A stretch of DNA of 64,000 nt from Sulfitobacter sp. SK011. Lineage in GTDB: Bacteria; Pseudomonadota; Alphaproteobacteria; Rhodobacterales; Rhodobacteraceae. This document shows positions 1 to 8,298 of this stretch, piece after piece. Where the stretch lies: the NCBI RefSeq assembly GCF_003352065.1, contig NZ_CP025803.1:2025574-2089573 (forward strand). Reading direction: 5' to 3'. How positions within the stretch are numbered: the stretch's first letter is position 1; each line of letters begins with the position of its first letter. The notes below the pieces were generated by a model, which saw only the letters and a program-made list of their open reading frames with translations, ran no database searches and was not told where the DNA came from. Position numbers and translations under genes: made by a program.

Positions 1-164
1 CTGTCTTGGGATTTGATCAATATCTGCGCATCGGACCGCATGAGTGCAAAGATCACGCCGTCCGCATAAATCCCCATGCCGCCGAACATGCGGCGGGTCG
101 TGATATCTGGCAAGGCGCTGAACAGTTCTTTGGCAAAGGCGATATCCGCCTCAGCCAGGCTCAC
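1..164 (-). CDS. TfoX/Sxy N-terminal domain protein (partial)
   Basis: This is the N-terminal part (about 54 residues) of a gene that runs off the left edge. Read on the minus strand from a GTG at 164-162 it begins VSLAEADIAFAKEL, followed by TRRMFGGMGIYADGVIFAL. The RRMFGGMG segment is the hallmark of the TfoX N-terminal domain family, small proteins related to Sxy of Escherichia coli. In Rhodobacteraceae their role is unknown. The GTG overlaps the TGA of the upstream A-type carrier gene (GTGA), so the two are probably translationally coupled. The C-terminus is not in the window. Confidence 0.8.
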   Translation of the reverse strand, partial: MSLAEADIAFAKELFSALPDITTRRMFGGMGIYADGVIFALMRSDAQILIKSQD

Positions 165-523
165 TTGGTGGCGAGCGCGTCGTCGAACTTGATCGACTCT
201 CCGCAGCCGCAGGCCTCGGTCACATTGGGGTTGCGGAATTTGAAGCCGGATTCGAGCAACGTCGTTTCATAGTCAATCTCGGTGCCGAAGAGAAACATCT
301 GTGCCATCGGCGCGATCATCACCCGCGCGCCATCCTGTTCGACAACTTCATCGTTGGGGTCCGTCGCTTCGACGTATTCCATGGTGTATTCCATGCCTGC
401 ACAGCCGCCCTTTTTGACGCCGATGCGCAGCCCTGCATGGCCTGCCGATTGCATGAGCTTTGCAATCTGGCTGGCGGCCTTTGGGGTCATGGTGACCGCT
501 TGTTTGCCGGGGATGCCGAACAT
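161..523 (-). CDS. A-type iron-sulfur cluster carrier (HesB/IscA/SufA family)
   Basis: This 120-residue protein belongs to the HesB/IscA/SufA family, which receives Fe-S clusters from a scaffold and hands them to apoproteins in the cytoplasm. The three cluster-ligand cysteines are visible: Cys41 in KKGGCAGMEY, and Cys105 and Cys107 in EACGCGES near the C-terminus. Length and spacing match the family. It lies downstream of sufT (2138-2500) on the same strand, which favours a SufA-type role, but two unrelated genes (SatD-like and DUF3307) separate them. Its stop overlaps the start of the TfoX-like gene. The family is clear; the exact paralogue (sufA, iscA or erpA) is not. Confidence 0.93.
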   Translation of the reverse strand: MFGIPGKQAVTMTPKAASQIAKLMQSAGHAGLRIGVKKGGCAGMEYTMEYVEATDPNDEVVEQDGARVMIAPMAQMFLFGTEIDYETTLLESGFKFRNPNVTEACGCGESIKFDDALATK

Positions 524-578
524 GGTGTGTACTCCTATGCGCCTAAGATAGGCGCGGCGCGGTGCATTCTCAAGCGGT

Positions 579-1280
579 TCACAGCGATTTCATAACCGTC
601 TGGGTGATGAAGGCAACAACCAGCGCCCAGCCAAACGAGGCAAGCGTGCCGATGATGACATATTCACTGATCGCGCGGTCCTTTGAGACGGTGTCGAACC
701 GCAGGATGGATTTGGCAGCGATGAGGAATCCGATGCCTGTCGGTTCCCCGATGATCACCATCAGATAGATCAGTGTGCGTTCCAGAATGCCGATGATTTT
801 TCCTGCATTTTCAAGGCCCTCCGAGTTGTCCTTAACGGAGAAACTTGCCATCAGGTAACCGATTGCCGGAAACCCGGCGCGGGTGGCGACGATAAGCCCG
901 GTTGTGAAAACCGCAATCATCAAGAAGGTATCGGTATGATCTGCCCAATATCCCATCGCCACGGCATCGGGGATGTACCATGCGGCGACCGCAATGGTCA
1001 CCAGATGCGCCATCTGATCGCTGAGATAGGCCCAGAGGGTGTCGGGAAGTTTATAGGTTTTGACCGCATCGATCACAAAATGGATCACCGCAATGATAAG
1101 CGCCAGTTGCAGACTGCCGCCCAGCGCAATCGCCGTGCAAAAAAACACGATGGCAGCATGTAGCGCCAAGACCGCTGGTCTACGTTTATGTTTGATGATC
1201 CAATTGGTTTGAAACACAAAATCAGCGAATACATGGCCGGTGAGCAGCGCAATTGCCGTTTGCATGAAAAGGTCGGGCAT
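579..1280 (-). CDS. DUF3307 family integral membrane protein
   Basis: This 233-residue protein is rich in hydrophobic segments, about six to seven by eye. It opens with a helix containing the conserved GHVFADFVFQT segment followed by the basic stretch KHKRRP, then LALHAAIVFF and VIHFVIDAVKTY. The polar residues buried in helices (GH..ADF, LHA, HFVIDAVK) are typical of DUF3307 proteins, whose function is unknown. It lies directly downstream of a SatD-like gene, and a palindromic operator array (1359-1414) sits in the 133-bp gap between them. DUF3307 and SatD genes are recalled as frequent neighbours in other bacteria, so the pair is likely one functional unit with this protein as the membrane partner. 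The biochemical role is unknown. Confidence 0.8.
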   Translation of the reverse strand: MPDLFMQTAIALLTGHVFADFVFQTNWIIKHKRRPAVLALHAAIVFFCTAIALGGSLQLALIIAVIHFVIDAVKTYKLPDTLWAYLSDQMAHLVTIAVAAWYIPDAVAMGYWADHTDTFLMIAVFTTGLIVATRAGFPAIGYLMASFSVKDNSEGLENAGKIIGILERTLIYLMVIIGEPTGIGFLIAAKSILRFDTVSKDRAISEYVIIGTLASFGWALVVAFITQTVMKSL

Positions 1281-1358
1281 GTGGGGGTCCGATGCGGTTT
1301 GCGGGTCAATGTTTGGTGGTGGAAAGGGGCATGAGGTGAAAACGGGGTGGGCATGATC

Positions 1359-1418
1359 ACCTGAAATACAGGTTAATTAGCCTGTTAATGCAAAATACAG
1401 GTATATTAACCTGTTATT
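1359..1418. promoter_or_regulatory. Array of five alternating half-sites forming two tandem palindromic operators
   Basis: Two near-identical 24-bp blocks start at 1366 and 1395 (period 29 bp). Each holds ACAGGT, six bases, then GCCTGT or ACCTGT: ACAGGTTAATTAGCCTGT at 1368-1385 and ACAGGTATATTAACCTGT at 1397-1414. An extra half-site ACCTG at 1359-1363 forms a third dyad (ACCTG-AAATA-CAGGT) with the first ACAGGT. The array overlaps the stop codon of the SatD-like gene and lies 79 bp or more upstream of the DUF3307 start. It looks like an operator for a dimeric DNA-binding protein controlling DUF3307. The SatD-like protein, which has a C-terminal helix-turn-helix, is the obvious candidate, but this is inference. 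Confidence 0.7.
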
Positions 1419-2022
1419 GATCCTCCTCCATCACGTCACAGACTTCCAGCAGGCGCAGGATGCCACTGCTGTCTATTTGTTGCTGTACGGTTTGCTGGGT
1501 CAACCCCAGTGTCGCAGCAACCTCCATTTGGGTGGGGCCGGCAGGCGGCAGCATCAGATAGGCAACTTCGGATTGTCGGCGGGTCCAGCCTTTGATGATG
1601 TGATCCGCTAGGGGCAACGCGGTGCGCAGGGGCAGGGGCGCGTCAGGGGCGGACAGCAGCACGCCGCGTTTCATCCCATCAAGTGCATGACCGGAGCGGA
1701 CAAAAGCCGTGCCCTCAGCCCCGGACAGGTCATCCCCGGTGATATAACCGGTGCCCAGACCAATGCCTAAGCGGGTTTCAAACCCTTTGCCCGCCCGCTG
1801 AACCGCTGCGCGCACCGCAATTGCGGCCCGAAAACACAAGCCCGGCGTCACAGCCATTTGCCAGCCATCACCCCGAAACCGGGTCAGTGGCGCGGCCATG
1901 CCCTGCCAAGCCCCAATATCCGCGGCGGCGGCATCCAGGTTTTTGAAAATAAGCGATAATTCATCTGACGTCATGTCTGACGATTTCACAATGTCACCTG
2001 TAAAAACGGCCCATTTCGTCAT
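1414..2022 (-). CDS. SatD-like protein: cyclase-like domain plus C-terminal HTH
   Basis: This 202-residue protein resembles the SatD family. Residues 1-120 follow the order of motifs of a class III nucleotidyl cyclase domain. FTGDIVKSS (Asp10) takes the place of the first metal site, TRFRGDGWQMAV (Asp52) the place of the GDG/GDA turn, and TRLGIGLGTGYITGDDLSG followed by VRSGHALDG matches the RxGIhxG...G.aVN region. Residues about 145-190 look like a helix-turn-helix (WTRRQSEVAYL, then MEVAATLGLTQQTVQQQI). SatD was named in a Streptococcus mutans secretion and acid-tolerance locus, but its activity is not established. The gene is upstream of DUF3307 on the same strand, with an operator array at its 3' end. 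Cyclase activity, and DNA binding by the HTH, are inferred. Confidence 0.72.
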   Translation of the reverse strand: MTKWAVFTGDIVKSSDMTSDELSLIFKNLDAAAADIGAWQGMAAPLTRFRGDGWQMAVTPGLCFRAAIAVRAAVQRAGKGFETRLGIGLGTGYITGDDLSGAEGTAFVRSGHALDGMKRGVLLSAPDAPLPLRTALPLADHIIKGWTRRQSEVAYLMLPPAGPTQMEVAATLGLTQQTVQQQIDSSGILRLLEVCDVMEEDQ

Positions 2023-2137
2023 CTGTCGTCCCTCGTTTTACACAATGTCGCAGGAAGTAACGCGCCGCGCAACCGTGACGCTTGGCGTAAAGACATGGGT
2101 AAGGAAATGCAGAGGAACGACACAAGTGAGGCGGTGT

Positions 2138-2500
2138 TTACATGAACCCAAGTTCAAGCCGCGCCTCATCCGACATCATGTCCATACCCCAGGGCGGTTC
2201 CCAGACAAGGGCCACATCAACCTGTTTGACCCCGGCCAGCGGCTCAACAGCATCGGCCACCCAACCGGGCATTTCGCCCGCAACAGGACAGCCGGGCGCG
2301 GTCAGCGACATCTTGATATCAACTTCATTTTGGTCATTTATATCAATGGTGTAGATCAATCCAAGTTCGTAAATATTGACCGGGATTTCAGGGTCATAGA
2401 CGGTGCGACAGGCCTCAACAACAGCTTCGTAAAGCGGATGATCGGTCGATGACGGCGCAATCAGCGGTGTGCCTTCAAGCGGGTGTGTCTGGTCGGTCAT
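2138..2500 (-). CDS. sufT: SUF system Fe-S assembly protein (SufT, MIP18/DUF59 family)
   Basis: This 120-residue protein carries the MIP18/DUF59 domain: VYDPEIPVNIYELGLIY followed by MSLTAPGCPVAGEMPGWV with the conserved cysteine. The family matures Fe-S proteins, and SufT usually sits at the end of suf operons. The rest of a suf operon is not in the window; upstream on this strand comes an unrelated FAH-fold gene. Downstream are the SatD-like and DUF3307 genes and then an A-type carrier. The length is typical, and the ATG at 2500 follows a purine-rich AAGAGGCC stretch. Confidence 0.9.
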   Translation of the reverse strand: MTDQTHPLEGTPLIAPSSTDHPLYEAVVEACRTVYDPEIPVNIYELGLIYTIDINDQNEVDIKMSLTAPGCPVAGEMPGWVADAVEPLAGVKQVDVALVWEPPWGMDMMSDEARLELGFM

Positions 2501-2572
2501 CTTGGCCTCTTTTATGTTCCTGAGTGTTTATATAGGGTTTGAGGTGGCCGCCGTCCAGTGGGCGGCTCTGAC

Positions 2573-3415
2573 CTAGTTGGTAAAGGTCACTGACACCGCA
2601 GGATCACCCGGCAAACCGGAATAGGTGACACGCGCCCCACCTTTCATTTTGGCCGATGGCGTCAGCGGACCGAACGATCCGACACTGATCAGATCACCTT
2701 TCTTTAACGTGATGCCCTTGGACATCAGCCAAAGCACCGAATTTGCCGGGTTGCCCAGAACCGCGTTACCGGGGGCAGAGACGACCACCTCGCCGGACCC
2801 ATCGCGCAAGGTCACGATCATCTCTTCCAGCGCCAGTGCCATCGCAGCAGGATCATCAACGGCAATGCCTGCGCCCAGCACACCCAGTTTTGGGGCCACG
2901 CCAATGGCGGTGAGGGTCACCGCATTAATCGGCTCGCCTTTGGCCAACGTCATATCGGGCAATTCGATGAACGGATGCACAGCGCTGATGTTTGACAGCA
3001 CATCACCCGGTGTTGTGGCCTCGTTGATCGCGTCGTCGCCAACCACAAACACCAGATCGGATTCCACCATCGGGATCGCCCCAAATTTCGCGGGCACCAA
3101 TGCACCACTTGGCAGCATCATCTTTTCAAACAGCAGGCCCTGCACAGGTTCGCTCACCCCAAACCTTTCCTGAGCTGGCTTGCTGGTCAGCCCGGCCTTA
3201 TAGCCGATCACCGGACCCATCGTGGGTTCCAGCGCGGTTGCCAGTTTGGCCTGGGTGCAAAGCGCGTCTTCCATGGTGCCATTTGCAGTCAACGCAAGGG
3301 CCGGTTCATTGGCCGTGACAGAGGCGACAAACGCAGCGATTTCAGCATCCGTGGCGCAATCGGCAAAGGCGAGGCCGGGTGTGATCAGGGCGGCAAGTAG
3401 AACAAATGGGCGCAT
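2573..3415 (-). CDS. Exported 2-keto-4-pentenoate hydratase / FAH-fold protein
   Basis: The chosen start (3415) follows an AGGAAA ribosome-binding site and gives 280 residues beginning MRPFVLLAALITPGLAFAD, a typical Sec signal peptide cleaved after AFA. A longer reading to 3487 is possible but puts a second hydrophobic stretch in front. The mature part resembles MhpD-type hydratases of the fumarylacetoacetate hydrolase superfamily: GYKAGLTSKPAQERFG, then a VESDLVFVVGD segment and GNPANSVLWL. These enzymes are normally cytosolic and act on catechol meta-cleavage products, so a periplasmic version is unusual and its substrate is unknown. No aromatic-degradation genes are adjacent. Confidence 0.8.
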   Translation of the reverse strand: MRPFVLLAALITPGLAFADCATDAEIAAFVASVTANEPALALTANGTMEDALCTQAKLATALEPTMGPVIGYKAGLTSKPAQERFGVSEPVQGLLFEKMMLPSGALVPAKFGAIPMVESDLVFVVGDDAINEATTPGDVLSNISAVHPFIELPDMTLAKGEPINAVTLTAIGVAPKLGVLGAGIAVDDPAAMALALEEMIVTLRDGSGEVVVSAPGNAVLGNPANSVLWLMSKGITLKKGDLISVGSFGPLTPSAKMKGGARVTYSGLPGDPAVSVTFTN

Positions 3416-3493
3416 CGCAAAATTTCCTGAAATAAAGAACAATATACCCATGAGCATAATCCGACAGGCCCGCATAGCAAGCATCAACCGCGT

Positions 3494-4882
3494 TCAGGCA
3501 CTCGTTTTGCGCCGTCGCGAGGGCTGTGGTTTCACCCGCGCCTCAACCTCGTCATAAAGCTTGCCGACAATGTCTTTGCCGCTGGCCTTTTCGATGCCTT
3601 CAAACCCCGGCGACGAGTTTACCTCAAGCACCTTGGGCCCCGCATCAGAACGCAGCAGATCCACGCCTACCATCCCCAATCCAAAGGCGCGCGCGGCACG
3701 TACCGCCGTATCACGTTCGATCTTGGAAATGCGCACGACCTTGGCCGACCCGCCCCGGTGCAGGTTGGACCGGAAATCACCCTCTGCCCCGGTGCGTTTC
3801 ATCGATGCGACAACCTTGCCTGCGATCACCAGACATCTGACGTCTTCGCCTGCCGCTTCTTTCACGAAATCCTGCACCAGAAAGTTGGCCTTGAGTCCGC
3901 GAAAGGCGTCGATCACCGATTCAGCGGCCTTTTTCGTTTCCGCCAGCACCACGCCTTTGCCTTGGGTGGATTCCAGCAGTTTGACGATCAAGGGGGCGGT
4001 GCCCACCAGCGCCATCAGATTTGAGGTGTCCTTGGGCGAGGCCGCAAAAGCGGTTGTGGGCATGCCGATGCGTTTGGAGGCAAGCACCTGATGGGCATGC
4101 AGTTTATCACGGCTGGCAGTGATGCCCGCGCTGCCGTTCACGCAATAGGTGCCGATGGTTTCAAACTGCCGGATCACCGCGCAGCCATAGGGCGTGATCG
4201 ACGCCCCGATGCGTGGGATAACCGCATCATAGCGGGGCAGGCGTTTGCCATCATAATGCACTTCCGGTGCCAGCTGGTTGATCGCCATGTAACAACGTGC
4301 GGTATCGATCACCTCAACCGTATGCCCGCGCGCCTCGCCGACCTCGACCAGACGGCGGGTGGAATAGGTGTTGGGCTCCCGGCTCATCACGGCGATGCGC
4401 AGCGCCCGTTTCGGCGCGGTCTTGCGCATCGCGGCCGTATGGTAAACGTCATAGTTGAGATCAGGCTGCAACCGGCGCTCGGTGGCGGAAATGTTGATGT
4501 GTTCACTGAGGGCCTGACGCCCCAGCAACATGCGGCTCGACAGCCCCGCGCGGTTGGTCAGGGTGACGTCAATGGGCCAGCTTTGGCCCGCGACGCACAG
4601 CGTTGTCGAGATCACAAAACGCTGCTCGGATTCGCCGTTCGACGATGTCACTTCGCGGCGATCAATCAGCGGCGCAGAACAGGTGATGGAAATGTCATCG
4701 CGCCCCGCAATCGGGTGCACATTGAAACGTACCTTGGGTTTAGCCGGGGGGCCGAACACTTCGATATCATGCGCATGCAGCGCTGATGTGCGGGCCCCGG
4801 TATCAACCTTTGCCTTGATCGCCGGCAATCCCAGATCAGGCAGGGCAATCCATTCCTCCCAACCGAAGGTCAGCTTATCCAT
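3494..4882 (-). CDS. ATP-dependent zinc protease domain fused to RimK-type ATP-grasp ligase
   Basis: This 462-residue protein has two domains. Residues 1 to about 140 resemble the RimK-associated retropepsin-like 'ATP-dependent zinc protease' family ([24 protein letters not shown] with the DTGA aspartic-protease-like motif, [10 protein letters not shown]). Residues about 160-450 are a RimK-type ATP-grasp ligase ([59 protein letters not shown]). RimK enzymes add glutamate to proteins such as ribosomal S6. The two activities often occur as neighbours and are fused here. The start at 4882 is backed by GGAGA; an upstream ATG (4918) adds only a basic 12-residue tail. The substrate is unknown. Confidence 0.87.
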   Translation of the reverse strand: MDKLTFGWEEWIALPDLGLPAIKAKVDTGARTSALHAHDIEVFGPPAKPKVRFNVHPIAGRDDISITCSAPLIDRREVTSSNGESEQRFVISTTLCVAGQSWPIDVTLTNRAGLSSRMLLGRQALSEHINISATERRLQPDLNYDVYHTAAMRKTAPKRALRIAVMSREPNTYSTRRLVEVGEARGHTVEVIDTARCYMAINQLAPEVHYDGKRLPRYDAVIPRIGASITPYGCAVIRQFETIGTYCVNGSAGITASRDKLHAHQVLASKRIGMPTTAFAASPKDTSNLMALVGTAPLIVKLLESTQGKGVVLAETKKAAESVIDAFRGLKANFLVQDFVKEAAGEDVRCLVIAGKVVASMKRTGAEGDFRSNLHRGGSAKVVRISKIERDTAVRAARAFGLGMVGVDLLRSDAGPKVLEVNSSPGFEGIEKASGKDIVGKLYDEVEARVKPQPSRRRKTSA

Positions 4883-4994
4883 GTAATTTCTCCGATTGGT
4901 GAAGCGTCGACGTATCAAGCCGCCAGATCAGGCTCAAGCCACAATATGGAGAGAGGGCGCAGATTTGGGTCGGACTGCGGGTGCTGGCGCAGGC

Positions 4995-5270
4995 TTAGTT
5001 TTCGTTGATGTCCCGTTTCACGATACGCGCACCGCTGGATTGCCGGCGAAACACCAGCCGCAAACCCATCCAGGCAATCAGCGACAGGATCGCAAACATC
5101 GCGATCAGTGCCGGCACATTTGTGGCAGACATCACAAAGACAAAGACCGCCATGGCCAGCGCACCAATCGCAAAACCCAGAAAGATAAAGCCGGGGGCCA
5201 AAAGTTCGATCACGCCAAGTGCCAGTGCCGCACAGATCCAGACCCACCAGAGTGTCAGATAGTTTTCCAT
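4995..5270 (-). CDS. NfeD-like small membrane protein
   Basis: This 91-residue protein has about three hydrophobic helices (LTLWWVWICAALALGVIELL, PGFIFLGFAIGALAMAVFVFV, LIAMFAILSLIAWMGLRLVF) and a short basic C-terminus. It is encoded right after an SPFH/band-7 gene, sharing one base of the stop/start (TGATG at 5272-5268). NfeD-type proteins are standard operon partners of SPFH proteins and form membrane assemblies with them. The usual C-terminal OB-fold is reduced or absent here, so this is the short form. Confidence 0.85.
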   Translation of the reverse strand: MENYLTLWWVWICAALALGVIELLAPGFIFLGFAIGALAMAVFVFVMSATNVPALIAMFAILSLIAWMGLRLVFRRQSSGARIVKRDINEN

Positions 5271-6163
5271 CAGCCACGCCCTTTCAAAAGCTTGAATGCA
5301 TCGCCAAAGGCCTCAAGTGCCTGTGCGGGCACGACGATCGTCTGATTGCCAGATCCATTGCCCATCACATTCAGCGCCTCAACCTGTTTCAGCGCGATCT
5401 GATACTGCGCCGCTTCGAGACCGTTTTCGTTGATGGCAAGCGCCACAACCTGGGTTGCGTAAGCCTCTGCGTCGGCGAGAATCCGGCGTGCCTTGGCCGT
5501 TTGTTCTGACGCGTAAAGTTCGGCGTCAGCCCCCAGTTCCACGGCGCGTTTCTTGCCTTCGGCCTCAGTCACCTGTGCGCGACGCGCGCGTTCGGCGTTC
5601 AACTGCTGCATCATCGCGTTGCGGGTCGCCTGATCAAGGTTCACATCCAGAATTTCCGCGCGGGTCACCTGAATGCCCCAATCGTCCACGGCGTCCTCGA
5701 CATGCGCTTTGATTGTGGTGATCAGCTGGCTGCGGTTGGCTTGGACCTCGTCAAGGTCCATCTTGCCGATCTCGGCGCGCACAATCCCTGCCACCGTGGT
5801 TGAAATCGCTGAATCCACATCGCGAATGCGGTACACGGTCTTTTCCGGCTCTGTGATGCGGTAAAACACCGATGTATCGACCTGTACCAACACGTTATCG
5901 CGGGTGATCGCGTCCTGGGATGCGGTGGGCAACTGGCGCTCCAGAATCGAGATTTTATGCGCGACCCGGTCGATAAAGGGCGTAATCATGTTGATGCCCG
6001 GCCCAAGCACTGCGCGCAGACGACCAAAACGTTCGATCACATGCTGTTCTGACTGCGGGACGATTTTGACCGCCTTGAAAATCAGAATGACAACCAAAAC
6101 GGCCAGCAACAGCCACGCCAGATTGTTTTGCAGCGCATCCAAGAGCATTTGTTCGATGTCCAA
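5270..6163 (-). CDS. SPFH/band-7 (stomatin/QmcA-like) membrane protein
   Basis: This 297-residue protein has one N-terminal transmembrane helix (LAWLLLAVLVVILIFKAVKI) followed by a complete SPFH domain (PQSEQHVIERFGR, GPGINMITPFIDRVAHKI, QDAITRDNVLVQVDTSVFYRI) and a long alanine/glutamate-rich coiled coil (NAERARRAQVTEAEGKKRAVEL). Members build large ring- or cage-like oligomers on the inner membrane and modulate membrane proteases. The NfeD partner follows immediately. The closest E. coli relative by architecture is QmcA. Confidence 0.92.
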   Translation of the reverse strand: MDIEQMLLDALQNNLAWLLLAVLVVILIFKAVKIVPQSEQHVIERFGRLRAVLGPGINMITPFIDRVAHKISILERQLPTASQDAITRDNVLVQVDTSVFYRITEPEKTVYRIRDVDSAISTTVAGIVRAEIGKMDLDEVQANRSQLITTIKAHVEDAVDDWGIQVTRAEILDVNLDQATRNAMMQQLNAERARRAQVTEAEGKKRAVELGADAELYASEQTAKARRILADAEAYATQVVALAINENGLEAAQYQIALKQVEALNVMGNGSGNQTIVVPAQALEAFGDAFKLLKGRG

Positions 6164-6276
6164 GGTTTCCGTCCCTAAGTTTGTGTTAATTCAGCTTTAT
6201 GTGGTGGGTTTTTGCGCTGATTGCAAGTTTTCCCGCTCTGGTTTATCGCCCTTGGACACGTGCAAAGGACGATCCC

Positions 6277-7404
6277 ATGAAACGTATCTCATTTGACAAG
6301 CTTGCGCAGGACGGCAAGGCGCGCGTTGGCGTGATCCACACCACGCGCGGTGACATTCGCACGCCGGCGTTTATGCCCGTGGGCACGGCGGCCACCGTCA
6401 AGGCGATGCTGCCGGAAAGCGTTGCGGCGACGGGCGCGGATGTGCTGTTGGGCAATACCTATCATCTGATGTTGCGGCCAACCGCGGAACGCATTGCACG
6501 GCTGGGCGGGCTGCATAAGTTCATGAACTGGGACAAGCCGATCTTGACGGATTCGGGCGGCTTTCAGGTGATGAGCCTTGCCGATCTGCGCAAACTTACC
6601 GAACGCGGCGTGACGTTCAAAAGCCACATCGACGGTTCAAAGCACGAGATTACACCGGAACGGTCGATGGAGATTCAGGCGCTTCTGGGGTCGGACATTG
6701 TGATGTGTTTTGACGAATGTCCGGCCTTGCCGGCGGATCGGGCGCGCATTGCCGAAAGCATGCAATTGTCGATGCGGTGGGCGGCGCGGTCCAAGCAGGC
6801 ATTTGGCGACCGGCCGGGGCATGCGTTATTTGGCATTCAGCAAGGTGGATTGGAACAAGACCTGCGCGCGCAAAGTGCCCAGGCCCTGCGCGAGATCGGA
6901 TTTGATGGCTACGCCGTGGGCGGGCTGGCCGTGGGCGAGGGGCAGGCCGCCATGTTCGAGTGCCTTGATTATGCGCCCGACATGCTGCCCGAGGACAAGC
7001 CACGCTATCTGATGGGGGTGGGCAAGCCCGATGACATTGTGGGGGCCGTGGCGCGCGGCATCGACATGATGGACTGTGTATTGCCATCGCGGTCAGGCCG
7101 CACAGGTCAGGTGTTTACCCGCCACGGGGTATTGAACATCAAAAACGCGCGCCATGCTGATGATCCGCGCCCTTTGGACGAAAACTGTGGCTGTCCCGCG
7201 TGCAGCAGTTATTCCCGCGCCTATCTGCACCACGTGTTCCGAAGCCAGGAAATGATCAGCTCCATGTTGCTGACCTGGCATAATTTGCATTATTATCAGG
7301 ATATTATGGCCGGTATGCGCAAGGCCATCGCCAGCGGGACGTTTTCGAATTGGCAATCGGATTTCCACGCAAGTCGCGCGCAGGGTGACATTGACCCTCT
7401 TTGA
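6277..7404 (+). CDS. tgt: Queuine tRNA-ribosyltransferase (tRNA-guanine transglycosylase)
   Basis: This 375-residue enzyme exchanges the guanine at the wobble position (34) of GUN-anticodon tRNAs for the queuosine precursor preQ1. The family signatures are present: [62 protein letters not shown], and the zinc site [16 protein letters not shown]. The start at 6277 is preceded by AAAGGAC; the longer frame back to 6199 adds an unrelated hydrophobic peptide. The gene is divergent from the SPFH gene. The window also carries two copies of tRNA-Asp(GTC), a substrate class of this enzyme. Confidence 0.97.
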   Translation: MKRISFDKLAQDGKARVGVIHTTRGDIRTPAFMPVGTAATVKAMLPESVAATGADVLLGNTYHLMLRPTAERIARLGGLHKFMNWDKPILTDSGGFQVMSLADLRKLTERGVTFKSHIDGSKHEITPERSMEIQALLGSDIVMCFDECPALPADRARIAESMQLSMRWAARSKQAFGDRPGHALFGIQQGGLEQDLRAQSAQALREIGFDGYAVGGLAVGEGQAAMFECLDYAPDMLPEDKPRYLMGVGKPDDIVGAVARGIDMMDCVLPSRSGRTGQVFTRHGVLNIKNARHADDPRPLDENCGCPACSSYSRAYLHHVFRSQEMISSMLLTWHNLHYYQDIMAGMRKAIASGTFSNWQSDFHASRAQGDIDPL

Positions 7405-7407
7405 AAA

Positions 7408-8298
7408 TCAGGCGAATTTCAGCACTTTGCGGCGATAGCGACCGGTCATGGACCAGTCCCGGCGGTCAAAATGCTGTGCGCGCAGGTGATCTGTTCTGTC
7501 CCCCAGCTCATCGTCGAACCAATTCATCAACGCGGTCCGCAACAACATGGAATTGCGGTGCGATATGAGTGTGACAAGACACCCGTCTTCATCTGCAAGA
7601 GGCGAGATTTGAATTTCATAGGTGCCTTCGACAAGGCTTCGATTCTTGGGGTCAACCTCACCAAAATGATGGTATTTCGCATGGGTCGGTTCCTGCTTTT
7701 CCAGAAATGTCATTGTCTGCAATTCAAACAGTGATCCCCCGTGCGTATATTTGGCCTGCAGGCTGTCGGGATCGTCTTCTTCGGGTTCAAGATCGCGGAG
7801 CAAGATATCCCAATGCTCTTCAAGGCTCCCGGCGTCGGGAACAAGTTCAGCCCAGAGCGCCTCTGCCGTTCTTGGTGATTTGAACCGTCTGATTTCGCGG
7901 TGGTCGACGAAAAGGCGGAAACGGTCCGAGAATTCGCCATAGATCAGCGAAAAAAGCATCATGTACAAAGCAAAAGGAAGGATCGCGCCAAGATAGGGGA
8001 TATCGAACACGCCCGGCACTGCGATCCTGATCGTGGCATAGGCAAAGATGTTGATCGTAAACAGTTCAATCAACAGCCGCCAATTTGGCAAGACAAGGAT
8101 AAGCAGCGCCGCCGTACACATGATCACAAGCGCAACAATCAAAGAAACAACGATAAATGCTGCGACAAAAATCCATTCTTCGAAAGGATAGCTCGCCATG
8201 CCGCCATTCAGATGAACGGCCATCATCATCATGCCGAGCGTGCCAAAGAAACCGCCAAACAACAGCCTGCGTCTTTGTCTGTAAATCAGTCGGAACAT
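7408..8298 (-). CDS. Membrane protein of unknown function with C-terminal soluble domain
   Basis: This 296-residue protein was not recognised. Its start at 8298 follows an AGGAAAAAGG site. The first 145 residues hold about four transmembrane segments (LLFGGFFGTLGMMMMAV, WIFVAAFIVVSLIVALVIM, ALLILVLPNWRLLIELF, LPFALYMMLFSLIYG). The rest is a soluble, acidic domain with ELVPDAGSLEEHWDILLRD and TYEIQISPLADEDGCLVTLI, perhaps an alpha/beta fold on the cytoplasmic side. It is convergent with tgt (three bases between stops) and divergent from lon. Confidence 0.75.
   Translation of the reverse strand: MFRLIYRQRRRLLFGGFFGTLGMMMMAVHLNGGMASYPFEEWIFVAAFIVVSLIVALVIMCTAALLILVLPNWRLLIELFTINIFAYATIRIAVPGVFDIPYLGAILPFALYMMLFSLIYGEFSDRFRLFVDHREIRRFKSPRTAEALWAELVPDAGSLEEHWDILLRDLEPEEDDPDSLQAKYTHGGSLFELQTMTFLEKQEPTHAKYHHFGEVDPKNRSLVEGTYEIQISPLADEDGCLVTLISHRNSMLLRTALMNWFDDELGDRTDHLRAQHFDRRDWSMTGRYRRKVLKFA

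Noticed and set aside
1366-1418. Two tandem 24-bp repeats as a CRISPR array
   Set aside because: There are only two copies, each palindromic and separated by five bases, which fits operators and not repeat-spacer units; no cas genes are present.
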